Source: Streptomyces sp. F001 (GTDB lineage: Bacteria; Actinomycetota; Actinomycetes; Streptomycetales; Streptomycetaceae). From it: a stretch of DNA of 64,000 nucleotides. A program made the translations under genes and the position numbers. The DNA lies in assembly GCF_004187715.1 (NCBI RefSeq), contig NZ_QZWF01000002.1:372001-436000 (forward strand), in the 5' to 3' direction. Shown here in pieces: positions 26,061 through 35,424 of this stretch. The first letter of the stretch is position 1. Every line of letters begins with the position of its first letter. The notes below the pieces were generated by a model. The model was not told the DNA's origin, ran no database searches, and saw nothing but the letters and a program-made list of their open reading frames with translations.

Positions 26061-27719
26061 TCAGGTCAGCGCGAGGACCGCCCTCACGACCTGACGGAGT
26101 GTCGATTCGGCGTCCGGGACCGCACCTGGCGACCGCCATGCGACGAACCCGTCGGGCCGGACCAGTACGGCCCCTGCGCGTGTCGTGCCGTGGACCTCCG
26201 ACCAGTCCGCACCGTCCTCGGACAGCTCGCTGCCGGGGCCGATCCCCACCCGGTAGGAGACGAGCGGGACCGACATCTCATCGGCGAGGCGTGTGGCGGC
26301 CTCGTGCCATCCGCTCGGCTCATCCGCGTCGCTGAGCAGGACCAGGGACCGTTCGTACAGGTCGAGGGTGGAGATCCGTTCGCCCCGGAACCGTACCCAC
26401 AGGTGGGGTGCCCTGCTGCCGGGCTCCCCGGTCAGGGTGAGCTTCTCGGGCACGACCGCCGTCGTGGGATCGGCGCCGACGACGGCGCCCTTCGGGTAGC
26501 GGTAGCCGAGTGTGATGTTGAGGATGCCGCGCTGGGGGGCGTTGCCGGCGGTGGGTGGAGGGGTGTAGCCGGGGTGGCTGTGCTCGGCCGACCGGGCGGC
26601 CGCGCGGGCGCTGGTCGCCTCGGCGACCCTACGGCGTTCGATGTCGTAGGTGTCCAGAAGTCCGTCCCCTGCCCAGCCGCCGAGCACGGCAGCCAGCTTC
26701 CAGGCGAGGTTGTGCGCGTCCTGGATACCGGTGTTGGAGCCGAAGGCTCCGGTGGGGGACATCTCGTGGGCCGAGTCGCCCGCCAGGAAGACGCGTCCCG
26801 ACCGGTAGCTTTGGGCGACCCGTTGGGCGGCGTGCCAGGGCGCCCTTCCGGTGATCTCCACGTCGATGTCCATGTCCCCGACCGCGCGGCGGATGTGCTC
26901 GGCACACCGCTCGTCGGTGAACTCCTCCACCGTTTCGCCGTCTTCGGGGTGCCAGGGGGCGTGGAAGACCCAGTTCTCGCGGTTGTCCACCGGCAGCAGT
27001 GCCCCGTCGGCACCCGGGCGGGTCAGGTAGCAGACGATGAAGCGGCGGTCGCCCACCACGTCGGCGAGACGACGGGACCGGAAGGTGATGCTGACGTTGT
27101 GGAACAGGTCGCCGGGGCCGTTGTGGCCGATGCCGAGCTGGTCCCGGACGGGACTGCGGGGGCCGTCGGCGGCGACGAGATAGTCCGCGCGGATGGTGCT
27201 GTGCTCGCCCGTCTCCCGGTTCTTGACCAACGCGGTGACGCCGTCCGCGTCGGTGTCGAACGCCATCAGTTCGGTGGAGTAGCGCAGGTTGCCGCCGAGC
27301 CCCGCGGCATGGTCCAGCAGGACCGGCTCCAGGTCGTTCTGGCTGCACAGACACCATGACGTCGGACTGAAGCGGGCCAGTCCGCCGCCCGGGTCGATCT
27401 CCTTGAACAGCCAGTCGCCCGCGTCGCCGACCAGGGTGGGCGCCTGCAGAATGCCGTGGTTCTTGGCCAGGGTGGAGGCGGCCTCATGGATCGCCGGCTC
27501 GACGCCGGCCACCCGGAACAGCTCCATCGTGCGGACGTTGTTGCCGCGGCCGCGGGGGTGGATGGAGGTGCCGGCATGCCGCTCCACCAGTGTGTGCCGG
27601 ACACCCAGTCGGCCCAGGAACAGCGAGGTCGACAGGCCGACCAGGGAACCGCCGACGATGAGGACCGGGACCTGGGCTTCGTCGGCCCTGGGGTCGGCTT
27701 GATCGGCTGTTTCGTTCAT
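26061..27719 (-). CDS. FAD-dependent aromatic polyketide hydroxylase (whiE ORFVIII type)
   Basis: 552 residues from the ATG at 27719 (GGAGGCGAG upstream). Flavin monooxygenase of the PHBH/TetX-like class: N-terminal dinucleotide fold VLIVGGSLVGLSTSLFL, the NAD(P)H/FAD motif YLVAADGPRSPVRDQLG, and FAD ribityl motif VFLAGDSAHEMSPTGAFG. A thioredoxin-like C-terminal domain follows. Such enzymes hydroxylate aromatic polyketides. Its proximity to the pigment operon makes it the likely whiE ORFVIII counterpart; in S. coelicolor that gene is divergent, here it is in the same orientation and separated by about 1.6 kb. Confidence 0.9.
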   Translation of the reverse strand: MNETADQADPRADEAQVPVLIVGGSLVGLSTSLFLGRLGVRHTLVERHAGTSIHPRGRGNNVRTMELFRVAGVEPAIHEAASTLAKNHGILQAPTLVGDAGDWLFKEIDPGGGLARFSPTSWCLCSQNDLEPVLLDHAAGLGGNLRYSTELMAFDTDADGVTALVKNRETGEHSTIRADYLVAADGPRSPVRDQLGIGHNGPGDLFHNVSITFRSRRLADVVGDRRFIVCYLTRPGADGALLPVDNRENWVFHAPWHPEDGETVEEFTDERCAEHIRRAVGDMDIDVEITGRAPWHAAQRVAQSYRSGRVFLAGDSAHEMSPTGAFGSNTGIQDAHNLAWKLAAVLGGWAGDGLLDTYDIERRRVAEATSARAAARSAEHSHPGYTPPPTAGNAPQRGILNITLGYRYPKGAVVGADPTTAVVPEKLTLTGEPGSRAPHLWVRFRGERISTLDLYERSLVLLSDADEPSGWHEAATRLADEMSVPLVSYRVGIGPGSELSEDGADWSEVHGTTRAGAVLVRPDGFVAWRSPGAVPDAESTLRQVVRAVLALT

Positions 27720-27820
27720 CACTCGCCTCCAACGCGTCGTGTCCGCAGAGCCGGCCGGATAAGGCCGGAGACACTCATGCATGCCCCGCAGGGCGCACGG
27801 CGTCTCACGCATCACCCGCT

Positions 27821-27930
27821 TAGGGCCTGCCCCGCGGATCATGCCGGAATCACGGCGCCTGACACCGTTCACCTGCGCCGATCAGTCACCGCCCCTTGGT
27901 GCCGACCTGATCCGTCGGCCGGTCCCTGAC
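27821..27930. repeat. Second, internally deleted copy of the MITE-like repeat
   Basis: The left end TAGGGCCTGCCCCGCGGATC resembles the left end of the element at 4831, and the following ATGCCGGAATC is identical. The right part has CACCTGCGCCGATCAGTCACC plus CCTGATCCG, matching the other copy. About 80 bp of the interior are absent and both ends have drifted. The last residues and stop codon of the LacI gene are encoded in it. Confidence 0.65.
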
Positions 27931-28932
27931 GCCGCCCAGCGTGCTCTCTCGCTCCACCAGCCGGTGCGGGGCGGTGAGTTCACGCCCGGCCGGCTCGCCG
28001 TTCGCCGACAGGCTGCGCAGCAGCGAGGCCACCGCCATGCGGGCGATGGCCTGCTTGTCCGGTGAGACGGTGGTCAGGGACACGGCCCCGAACCGGCCCT
28101 CGGCGATGTCGTCGAAGCCCACCACGGCCACGTCCTGGGGCACCCGCAGCCCCCGCTCGTGCAGTGTCCGCATCGCACCGATGGCTATCAGGTCGTTGAA
28201 CGCGAACACGGCGTCGGGGCGCAGGCCCGAGTCCAGCAGCCGGGCCATGCCCCGTGCCCCGTCGGCGCGGTCCCACCCGCCGACGGGCACGACGAGGCTG
28301 TCGGGCGCGGGCACTCCGGCCGCCGTCAACTCCTGGCGCCAGCCCAGGAGTCGTAGATGAGCCGGCCGGTTCGCGGAGTCCTTGCCCGCCCCCAGACAGG
28401 CGATGCGGGTGCGGCCCCGGCCGAGCAGATGCCGTACGGCCTCGCGGGCCGCCGCCACGTTGTCTACGGCGATGTGGTCGTGGGGCGCGTCGTACTCCCG
28501 CTCGCCGAGCAGCACCAGGGGCACGTCGTCGGAGCGCCCCTGAAGGTCCGCGACCTCCAGCTCGATCGGGCTGAGGATGAGCCCGTCGATCACCCGGGTC
28601 CGGAAACCCTGGCTGACCAGCACCTCCTTGTCTCGTCGGCCGCCCGTGCGGTCGAGCAGGACCGTGTACTCGTGCTCCGCGGCGGCGTCGATGACGGCGC
28701 CGGCCAACTCGGCGAAGTAGGGATTGCCCAGCTCGGGAACAGCCAGGGCGATGATGCCCGTACGCCCCTTGCGCAGATGGCGCGCGGTGGGGTTCGGGCG
28801 GTAGCCCAGTTCGTCGATGGCGGCCTGCACCCGGGCCCGCATCGCGGGGGCGACGTGGGGATGGTTGTTCACCACGTTGGACACGGTCTTGATCGAGACG
28901 CCGGCACGCTGGGCCACGTCCTTCAGGCTCAC
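27886..28932 (-). CDS. LacI family transcriptional regulator
   Basis: 348 residues. N-terminal helix-turn-helix VSLKDVAQRAGVSIKTVSNVVN with hinge helix GYRPNPTARHLRKG, then a periplasmic-binding-protein-like sugar domain (GIIALAVPELGNPYFAELA, VPLVLLGEREYD, DAVFAFNDLIAIGAM). GTG 28932 is preferred, GAGGAGG being 10 nt upstream; a TTG two codons earlier is possible. Divergent from the GH2 gene, so it is probably its sugar-responsive repressor, acting at the CAACGTTG palindrome. The C-terminal codons and stop lie in the repeat at 27821-27930. Confidence 0.9.
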   Translation of the reverse strand: MSLKDVAQRAGVSIKTVSNVVNNHPHVAPAMRARVQAAIDELGYRPNPTARHLRKGRTGIIALAVPELGNPYFAELAGAVIDAAAEHEYTVLLDRTGGRRDKEVLVSQGFRTRVIDGLILSPIELEVADLQGRSDDVPLVLLGEREYDAPHDHIAVDNVAAAREAVRHLLGRGRTRIACLGAGKDSANRPAHLRLLGWRQELTAAGVPAPDSLVVPVGGWDRADGARGMARLLDSGLRPDAVFAFNDLIAIGAMRTLHERGLRVPQDVAVVGFDDIAEGRFGAVSLTTVSPDKQAIARMAVASLLRSLSANGEPAGRELTAPHRLVERESTLGGVRDRPTDQVGTKGR

Positions 28933-29037
28933 CGGCAAGAGGCCTCCTCGGCAGAGTGACGGCTCCGACGGCGGAGCGTTTGTCATGAACCTGGACAGGG
29001 ATCGGTGGGCGTGCTGTCATGCCAACTGCTGTGTTTG

Positions 29038-29045
29038 CAACGTTG
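29038..29045. promoter_or_regulatory. LacI-type operator candidate, CAACGTTG core
   Basis: A perfect 8-bp palindrome with central CG, extended imperfectly to TTTGCAACGTTGTACA, 53 bp before the GH2 start in the divergent gap with the LacI gene. Central-CG palindromes are the usual LacI-family targets. Confidence 0.55.
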
Positions 29046-29097
29046 TACAGACTGAAGCGGTGAGCCGCCACCACCCTTCCTCGGTCAAGGAGGATTC

Positions 29098-31701
29098 GTG
29101 CGCATCAGACCGTTCAGAGACCGCCTCGCCCTGCTGTTAGCAGCCGTGCTGGGCATTGCGGGACTGGCCGCGGCACCGGCCGCCACGGCGGCCGACGACC
29201 CCGTCGACGTCCACGGCCTCAAGGGCGAGTACTACACGCACTCGGCGCCCGGCACGTTCGACTTCCACGAGCTCAAGGCCACCGGATTCGACCCCCGACT
29301 CGACTTCGACTCCCTGGAGTCCCGACTCCGCGCCGCCACCGGCCGCTCGGACGACGTCAGCGTCCGCTGGACCGGCCGTATCGTGCCGGAGAAGACCGGC
29401 CCCACCACCTTCTCGATCATCGGCGACAACGGCTTCCGGCTCTGGATCGACGACCGGCCCGTCATCGACCACTGGGTCGACGACTGGGACCGCGAACAGA
29501 CCAGCGAGCCGGTCGAGTTGACGGCCGGCCGCGCCTACGACATCAAGGTCGAGTACTTCGAGCACTACGGAGGCTCCAACCTCCATCTGCGCTGGACCCC
29601 GCCGGGCGGCACCAAGACGGCCGTCCCGCAGTCGGCGTTCCTCCTGCCCGAGGGCTACGACTACGACGGCGCCATCGCCACCACCGTCCTTCAGGACGGC
29701 CGTACCCTCCGCCTCGACTTCGCCCAGGAACTGGCCCCGCCACCCGTCGGAATCACCGACCACCTGGACGCCGTGATCGGCGGCGCCACCTGGCCCCTGG
29801 GCGAGGCACACGTCGATCCCGCCGCCCCCAGGTCCCTGCTCGTGACGCTCGACGAACCCGTGGTCGGCAACAAGACCGGCACCGCTCCGGGCCTCGCGGA
29901 CGTCCGCTACGACGGCGAAGGCGGCCTCACCGGCAGGGACGGCAACGTTGTCAACGCCTTCTGGAGCAGCGGCCCGAACCACTCCACCCACCAGCTGCGC
30001 ACCAAGTGGGCCGACGACGTCACCCCGCACAACGCCCACCGCGAGTACCCCCGTCCCCAGCTCACCCGCGACAGCTGGCGGAACCTGAACGGCACCTGGC
30101 AGTTCGCCGCCGCCCAGGCCGGGGAGCAGCCGCCGTTCGGCCGGAACCTCGACGAGGAGATCCTCGTCCCCTACCCCGTCGAGTCCCAGCTCTCGGGCGT
30201 CGAACGGCACGAGGACCGCATGTGGTACCGGCGTACCTTCACCGTCCCGTCCGACTGGCGGATCGGTACCGCCAAACGGCTCCAGCTGAACTTCGGCGCC
30301 GTCGACTGGCGGGCCGAGGTCTACGTCAACGGCATCAAGGTCGCCGCGCACGAGGGCGGCTACGACAAGTTCTCCGCCGACATCACCGACGCCCTGCGGC
30401 CCGGCCGCACCCAGGAGCTGATCGTCGGTGTGTACGACCCGACGGACGCGGCGAACGGCGAGAACCCGCCCGTGGGCAAGCAGCGCCTCGACCCGAGCGG
30501 CATCTGGTACACACCGTCGTCCGGCATCTGGCAGACGGTGTGGCTGGAACCGGTCGCCGCCGACCACGTCGAAGGGCTCAGGCTGACCCCCGACGTCGAC
30601 GCGGGCACGCTGACCGTCGAACCGCAGGGCGTCCGCGACGGCCTCCCGGTCACCGCGACCGCGTACGACGGGAACCGCCGGGTCGCCACCGCCCGCGGCC
30701 GCAGCGGCGAGCCGCTCACCCTGAACATCCCCCGTCCACGCCTGTGGTCACCCGACGATCCGTTCCTGTACGACCTGAAGGTGAGCGTCGGCGGCGACCG
30801 CGTCGGCAGCTACTTCGGGATGCGCTCCATCGCGGTGGAGCAGGTGAACGGCGTCCCGCGCACGGTCCTGAACGGCGAGCCGGTCTTCCTCATGGCCACC
30901 CTGGACCAGGGCTTCTGGCCCGACGGTCTGCACACCGCGCCGACCGACGAGGCCCTGGCGTACGACCTGAAGATGCACAAGAAGATGGGCTTCAACTCGG
31001 TGCGCAAGCACATCAAGGTCGAACCCGACCGCTGGTTCCACTGGGCCGACCGGCTCGGCCTGCTCGTGTGGCAGGACATGCCGGCCATGACCGCGGGTGT
31101 GAACCCGAGTGCCGAGGCCCGCGCGCAGTACGAGCGCGAGATGAAGCAGATGATCGACGAGCACATCAGCAGCCCCTCGGTCGTCATGTGGGTCACCTTC
31201 AACGAGGGGTGGGGCCAGTACGACGTCGGCCGCATCGCCGAGCAGGCGGGGGCTTGGGACCCGACCCGCCTGGTCAACAACCAGTCCGGCCTCAACCTCG
31301 GCGCCGACGGCAACGCCGGCGACATCATGGACGAGCACGGCTACCCGAGCCCGGCCCTGCCGCCCCGTCCCGACGGGCAACGCGCCCTGGTCAGCGGCGA
31401 GTACGGCGGACTCGGCCTCGCCGTGCCGGGCCATGCCTGGTCGGTGCAGCAGTCGTACGTCGACGTCGACCCCGCCACCTACACCGACGACTACCTCGAC
31501 AAGCTCGACGAGGTGCGCGCCCTGGTGTGCCGGGGAAGCAACGGCGCCGTCTACACCCAGATCTCGGACGTCGAGGGCGAGCTCAACGGCCTGCTGACGT
31601 ACGACCGCAGGGTGGTCAAACCGGATGTGCAACGCCTCGCGGCGGCCCACGAGACGCTGATCGACGACGCGTCGCGACCGGCCCCCGCCGGGTGCGTCTG
31701 A
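29098..31701 (+). CDS. Secreted PA14-GH2 family glycoside hydrolase
   Basis: 867 residues from GTG 29098 (AAGGAGG upstream). Signal peptide (to ATAADD), a PA14 carbohydrate-binding domain (about 40-185, VHGLKGEYYTHSAPG and LHLRWTPPGG), a linker, then a GH2 core: sugar-binding jelly roll (YPRPQLTRDSWRNLNGTWQF), Ig-like domain and TIM barrel. The predicted acid/base is Glu703 in TFNEGWG and the predicted nucleophile Glu768 in VSGEYGG. GH2 members are beta-galactosidases, mannosidases or glucuronidases; specificity is not resolved. Codon 14 (29137-29139) is TTA, so translation may depend on the bldA tRNA. Probably controlled by the divergent LacI regulator. Confidence 0.9.
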   Translation: MRIRPFRDRLALLLAAVLGIAGLAAAPAATAADDPVDVHGLKGEYYTHSAPGTFDFHELKATGFDPRLDFDSLESRLRAATGRSDDVSVRWTGRIVPEKTGPTTFSIIGDNGFRLWIDDRPVIDHWVDDWDREQTSEPVELTAGRAYDIKVEYFEHYGGSNLHLRWTPPGGTKTAVPQSAFLLPEGYDYDGAIATTVLQDGRTLRLDFAQELAPPPVGITDHLDAVIGGATWPLGEAHVDPAAPRSLLVTLDEPVVGNKTGTAPGLADVRYDGEGGLTGRDGNVVNAFWSSGPNHSTHQLRTKWADDVTPHNAHREYPRPQLTRDSWRNLNGTWQFAAAQAGEQPPFGRNLDEEILVPYPVESQLSGVERHEDRMWYRRTFTVPSDWRIGTAKRLQLNFGAVDWRAEVYVNGIKVAAHEGGYDKFSADITDALRPGRTQELIVGVYDPTDAANGENPPVGKQRLDPSGIWYTPSSGIWQTVWLEPVAADHVEGLRLTPDVDAGTLTVEPQGVRDGLPVTATAYDGNRRVATARGRSGEPLTLNIPRPRLWSPDDPFLYDLKVSVGGDRVGSYFGMRSIAVEQVNGVPRTVLNGEPVFLMATLDQGFWPDGLHTAPTDEALAYDLKMHKKMGFNSVRKHIKVEPDRWFHWADRLGLLVWQDMPAMTAGVNPSAEARAQYEREMKQMIDEHISSPSVVMWVTFNEGWGQYDVGRIAEQAGAWDPTRLVNNQSGLNLGADGNAGDIMDEHGYPSPALPPRPDGQRALVSGEYGGLGLAVPGHAWSVQQSYVDVDPATYTDDYLDKLDEVRALVCRGSNGAVYTQISDVEGELNGLLTYDRRVVKPDVQRLAAAHETLIDDASRPAPAGCV

Positions 31702-31741
31702 CGCCCGGTCGATCCCGGTCCCGTGCTCTGTGTGGCCGTAA

Positions 31742-31817
31742 GGTCCGCCCGCCCTGGTGACGGGCGGACCGCGGCCGGGCGTGCGAGAGGGTCCCGCCGG
31801 ACACCGGCGGGACCCTC
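31742..31817. terminator. Two back-to-back hairpins between convergent genes
   Basis: The first stem is GGTCCGCCCG at 31742-31751 paired with 31761-31770. The second is a 14-bp perfect stem, 31787-31800 with 31804-31817, loop ACA. They separate the GH2 gene from the convergent protease gene. Confidence 0.8.
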
Positions 31818-31832
31818 GGGCCGTGGTGCGGA

Positions 31833-32990
31833 TCAGGCCGTGTGCAGGGTCAGCCCATAGCGGTTGAGGATCTCGTTGACCGGCTGGAACCAGGTCTCGC
31901 CGCCGCCGGAGCAGTTGCCCCAGCCTCCTGACGTGACCCCTTGTGCCTGGTCACCGCTGATGAAGGAGCCGCCTGAGTCGCCGGGTTCGGCGCAGACGCT
32001 GGTCTTCGTCATCTGATGCACCGCGCCCTGGCTGTAGTTGACGGTCTCGTTCTTGGCCAGGACGGTGCCGCAGTGCCAGTGGGTCGTGGAGCCGGACCGG
32101 CATATCGAGGTGCCGACGGGTGCCTCGGCCGAGCCGCGCACCAGCCGGTCCGGGACCGTGCCCCAGCCGAGGACCACCGGGACGGTCCACCAGCCGCTGC
32201 CGACGCTGACCCACGCGTAGTCGTTGTCCGGGAACGAGGAGCCCTGGAAGGTGCCGATGTGGGTGCCGTCCCAGCCGCGCACGGCGGCGCCGCCCCCGCC
32301 GCAGTGGCCGGCGGTGACGAACCCGCCGTGGACCGAGAAGCCGATGGAGCAGCGGACGTTGCCGGTGTAGTAGGGGTCGCCGCCGACCGTTCCCGCCGCG
32401 AAGGTCCGCGGGGCGGCCGGCACCGTCTCCACGGTCACCGGCCCGGCAGCGCGGGCACGGGCGACGAAGCGCCGGACATCGTTGTCGGCGCGCTCGGCCT
32501 CGACGACGTTCACCACGACCGCGTTGGCCGCCGGGTCGACGTGCCAGCTGCTCACGCCCGACGGGGCGGACAGCCGGTCGATGCGCGCCTTGGTGGCGTC
32601 GAGCTGTCGCGCGCTGTGCTCGACGGTGCGGACGGTCGCGCCGGTGGACCGGACGGCCCGCAGGGTCGCGGCGGAGGCGTCCGACGTGACAGCGACGGTC
32701 AACCGCTCGCTGTCCGCGTCGAACCACGAGCCGCCGTACGCGGCGCCGGCCGCCCGGCGCGCCGTCGGTGCGACGTCCCTGGCGGTGCGCTCCGCCGCCA
32801 GCCGTGCCTCCGCCTGATCACTCGACAGGCCGAGGTCGCGCTGCATGGCGTGCAGAAGTCCGGCGGAGGCCGGCGGCGCGTCGTCGGCGGCGGTGTCGTG
32901 CGCCGCGGCCGGCAGGCTACCGGCGGCGGACCAGCTGCCGAGCATGAGGAGGGCGGTCAGGCCGGCGTGCAGGAGTCTGATGCGTCTCAC
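31833..32990 (-). CDS. Streptogrisin-like secreted serine protease
   Basis: 385 residues from GTG 32990 (GAAGGGC 7 nt upstream). Signal peptide, alpha-lytic-type propeptide (MQRDLGLSSDQAEARL through about residue 200), and an S1 domain starting near VGGDPYYTGNVRCSIGF. The triad is His in TAGHCGGGG, Asp in FPDNDYAWVSV and Ser in CAEPGDSGGSF. Unlike the protease at 11462 it has no C-terminal binding module, as in streptogrisin A, B or D. A LacI-type palindrome 50 bp upstream suggests carbon-source control. Confidence 0.92.
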   Translation of the reverse strand: MRRIRLLHAGLTALLMLGSWSAAGSLPAAAHDTAADDAPPASAGLLHAMQRDLGLSSDQAEARLAAERTARDVAPTARRAAGAAYGGSWFDADSERLTVAVTSDASAATLRAVRSTGATVRTVEHSARQLDATKARIDRLSAPSGVSSWHVDPAANAVVVNVVEAERADNDVRRFVARARAAGPVTVETVPAAPRTFAAGTVGGDPYYTGNVRCSIGFSVHGGFVTAGHCGGGGAAVRGWDGTHIGTFQGSSFPDNDYAWVSVGSGWWTVPVVLGWGTVPDRLVRGSAEAPVGTSICRSGSTTHWHCGTVLAKNETVNYSQGAVHQMTKTSVCAEPGDSGGSFISGDQAQGVTSGGWGNCSGGGETWFQPVNEILNRYGLTLHTA

Positions 32991-33040
32991 GGAAGATGCC
33001 CTTCGTCGTTCCAGCAAGGTGGGGGTGGAACAACCGCAAC

Positions 33041-33054
33041 TGAGAGCGCTCTCA
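33041..33054. promoter_or_regulatory. 14-bp palindrome resembling the CebR operator
   Basis: TGAGAGCGCTCTCA is a perfect palindrome, 50 bp upstream of the protease start. It differs from the published CebR operator (TGGGAGCGCTCCCA) at one symmetrical pair. A LacI-family regulator is expected to bind it. Confidence 0.65.
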
Positions 33055-33131
33055 TGGAGGTTGGGCCGAGCGTAGCTCCGTATGTCTATCAGGTCCATGC
33101 CAATGCGCGGATTGTGCCGCATCTCGGTCGG

Positions 33132-35024
33132 CTATCGGTCCTGCGAGAGTTCCAGGAGTTCGGCGAAGGTGCCGCCGGCGTGCACGAGGTCGTCGTACCT
33201 GCCCTGTTCCGTGATGCGGCCCTCCTCCATGACCACGATGTGGTCGGCGATCTTCGTGTTCTCCAGTCGGTGGGTGACGACGATGGTGATGCGGTCGCCG
33301 GCGATCGCCTTGATCTGCTCGAAGATCTGGTGCTCGCCGCGCGGATCCATCTGGGAGGTGGGCTCGTCGAGGATCAGCAGGGCGGGACGCCGGTACAGCG
33401 CCCGCGAGCAGGCGATGCGCTGCCACTGCCCGCCCGACAGCTCCGCACCGCCGAAGACCTCACGGGCGAGGAGGGTGTCGAGACCGGCGGGCAGTTCCTC
33501 GACCGGCCGGCGCATGCCGACGGCGTCGATCGCCTCCCACACCGGCCCGTCGTCCCGGGTCCGGGGCTGGCCGAGGGTGATGTTCTCCCGCACCCGCAGC
33601 GGCCACTGCGCGAAGATCTGCGGCACAAGTCCGGTCTGCTGCCAGACAGTTGCCGGGTCGGTCCCGGCGAGGTCCAGGCCGTTCCAGGTCACCCGGCCCT
33701 TGTCGGCGAGGTAGATCCCGGTGATCAGGCGGGTGAGCGTCGACTTGCCGGAGCCGTTGGCGCCGACGACCGCGAGGATCTCGCCCCGCCGCAGGGTGAG
33801 CGACACACCGTGGACGGCGGGCCGGTCCCTGCCCGGGTACTGGTAGACGACCTCCTCCAGCCGGATCTCGTCCACCGGCGCCGCGACCGACAGCGCGCCC
33901 CGTTCGGGCGCTCGCGCCGAGGCGTCGTCCAGGAACGCCTGCATGTCGCTCAGATACAGGCTCGTGTGGAAGAGCGCGGCACCGTTGATGATCACCTGGG
34001 AGAGGCCGGCGAGGGTCGTCTGCACGGCCACGACGGCCGTCGCGGCGAGCGCGAGCGCGATCCTCCCTGTCGTCGCCAGCCAGGCCAGCGCTCCCCAGGT
34101 CGCGACGAGGAACACGCCGGCGACCAAAGAGGAAACCAGAGCGATGCGCAGCGTGCGCGGGGCGGCGGCCAGCGTGCGCCGGTCGCAGCGTTCGGACAGG
34201 GAGTGGTACCAGAAGATGAGGTAGTCCGTCATCGAGTTCGCGCGGACCTCGTCGCCGTACTTGGGCGTCGTGGACCACCAGCGCATCATGCCTTTGACGT
34301 TGCGGTCGGCGATGTTGGCGTAGTGGATCTCGTAGTCCACGCGCGCGGTGAGCACCGCGCCGACACCGGCCGGCAACACGGCGAGGAGCAGGAGGGGCAG
34401 CAGCAACGGGTTGAGCACGGACAGCGCCCCGGCCGCGGTGACCATCCGGATCAGGGCCGACAGGAACCGCTGTGCGTCCGTGACCATCACATGGGTGCGG
34501 ATCACTCCCATCTCCGCGGCTTCCTGACGGTCGGAGAAACCGTCGACGGCGTAGGCCGACGCCTCGACGCGGCAGACCGCCTCCACGAGGGCGGTGTCCG
34601 CCCGGGTGGTGAGCCGGGGAGTGATCCGCCGCTCGGCGTAGGCAGCCACGACGCCCGCGACCCGGGCGACACCGGCGGCGATGCCGACGACCACCAGCGC
34701 CGGCAGGGCCTGCCGGAGACGGTCGGTGACCGTGTCCGCGCCGAGCAGTGGCCCCATCGCGCGGGCCGTCGCCGCCAGCAGGACCGCGGCGGCGGCACCG
34801 GTGACCACCGGGCAGGCCAACAGGAGCAGGACGGCCCGCCGTTCGATGTGCCAGGCCATGGCGATGATGCGGCCCAGGACCTTGGGGATCTGGGCGCTCA
34901 GCCTGCGGAAGGAGGCTTCGCCGAGCGGGTTCACGGAGTACTCGCCCGAGTACCTGATCTCGGCGGGCGGTGGCGGAGGGAGGGCTTGTGTCCGCCGCTC
35001 CTCCCGGGCATCTGCTGAGGCCAA
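33132..35024 (-). CDS. ABC exporter, fused membrane and ATPase domains
   Basis: 630 residues from TTG 35024 (GGAGGAACC upstream). About six transmembrane helices in residues 55-320, then a nucleotide-binding domain: Walker A AVVGANGSGKSTLTRL, signature AELSGGQWQRIACSRAL, Walker B ALLILDEPTSQMD, and H-loop VVTHRLEN. It should work as a homodimer and export a lipid, peptide or drug. The hydrophilic 40-residue N-terminus is unusual. No substrate gene is recognisable in the adjacent 400-bp gap. Confidence 0.88.
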   Translation of the reverse strand: MASADAREERRTQALPPPPPAEIRYSGEYSVNPLGEASFRRLSAQIPKVLGRIIAMAWHIERRAVLLLLACPVVTGAAAAVLLAATARAMGPLLGADTVTDRLRQALPALVVVGIAAGVARVAGVVAAYAERRITPRLTTRADTALVEAVCRVEASAYAVDGFSDRQEAAEMGVIRTHVMVTDAQRFLSALIRMVTAAGALSVLNPLLLPLLLLAVLPAGVGAVLTARVDYEIHYANIADRNVKGMMRWWSTTPKYGDEVRANSMTDYLIFWYHSLSERCDRRTLAAAPRTLRIALVSSLVAGVFLVATWGALAWLATTGRIALALAATAVVAVQTTLAGLSQVIINGAALFHTSLYLSDMQAFLDDASARAPERGALSVAAPVDEIRLEEVVYQYPGRDRPAVHGVSLTLRRGEILAVVGANGSGKSTLTRLITGIYLADKGRVTWNGLDLAGTDPATVWQQTGLVPQIFAQWPLRVRENITLGQPRTRDDGPVWEAIDAVGMRRPVEELPAGLDTLLAREVFGGAELSGGQWQRIACSRALYRRPALLILDEPTSQMDPRGEHQIFEQIKAIAGDRITIVVTHRLENTKIADHIVVMEEGRITEQGRYDDLVHAGGTFAELLELSQDR

Positions 35025-35424
35025 CTCGGTTCCTCCGGTTCGGTCTTGACGTACGTGCCGACGGCGACATCCGGGTCAACGACGTGAGCCGCGTCATCGA
35101 ACACACGTATTTCGGACGGACCGGAATCCGCAGGGCGGAGCGAGTGGAGGCTTGTGCAGGGGCCACGGACCGTTGGGCCATCGGGGTCGGACGGAACGCG
35201 GGATTGGCCGAAACGCCGAGGTGGAGGCGGATGTGGCGGGTGGGACAGCGGAGATGACTCCCGCAGTGGGGCGAGTTGGCCGAGACAGCGCCTCCTTCTC
35301 CTGATCGTTCACGGGCGATTCAGCTCCGTTCATCTGAGCTGCCCAGGATCCGCCATGGGCATGTCGTACATCGTTTTCACGGCGTGCCCTTCACCTGTGC
35401 GGCGATCAGGAAGGACGGCTGCCG
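35025..35424. other. 400-bp divergent intergenic region without a convincing gene
   Basis: Separates the ABC exporter and the exported phosphoesterase. Short open frames exist on both strands, but none has a good ribosome site plus plausible codon use. It must contain the promoters of both genes and a PHO-box-like repeat at 35307-35334. Confidence 0.6.
35307..35334 (+). promoter_or_regulatory. Possible PHO box upstream of the phosphoesterase
   Basis: Direct repeat units GTTCACG (35307), ATTCAGC (35318, 11 nt later) and GTTCATC (35328, 10 nt later). Streptomyces PhoP binds 11-nt direct repeats with the consensus GTTCACC. The first two units have the right spacing; the third is one base short. 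It lies about 90 bp before an exported phosphoesterase gene, a typical Pho target. Confidence 0.4.

Noticed and set aside
35025..35110. Possible RiPP precursor upstream of the ABC exporter (a frame reading VFDDAAHVVDPDVAVGTY)
   Set aside because: No ribosome site, no recognisable core or leader motif, overlap with the exporter start, and no modifying enzyme nearby.
34970..35333. Small open frames in the exporter/phosphoesterase gap
   Set aside because: Arg/Pro-rich compositions typical of antisense or non-coding frames in GC-rich DNA, and poor starts.
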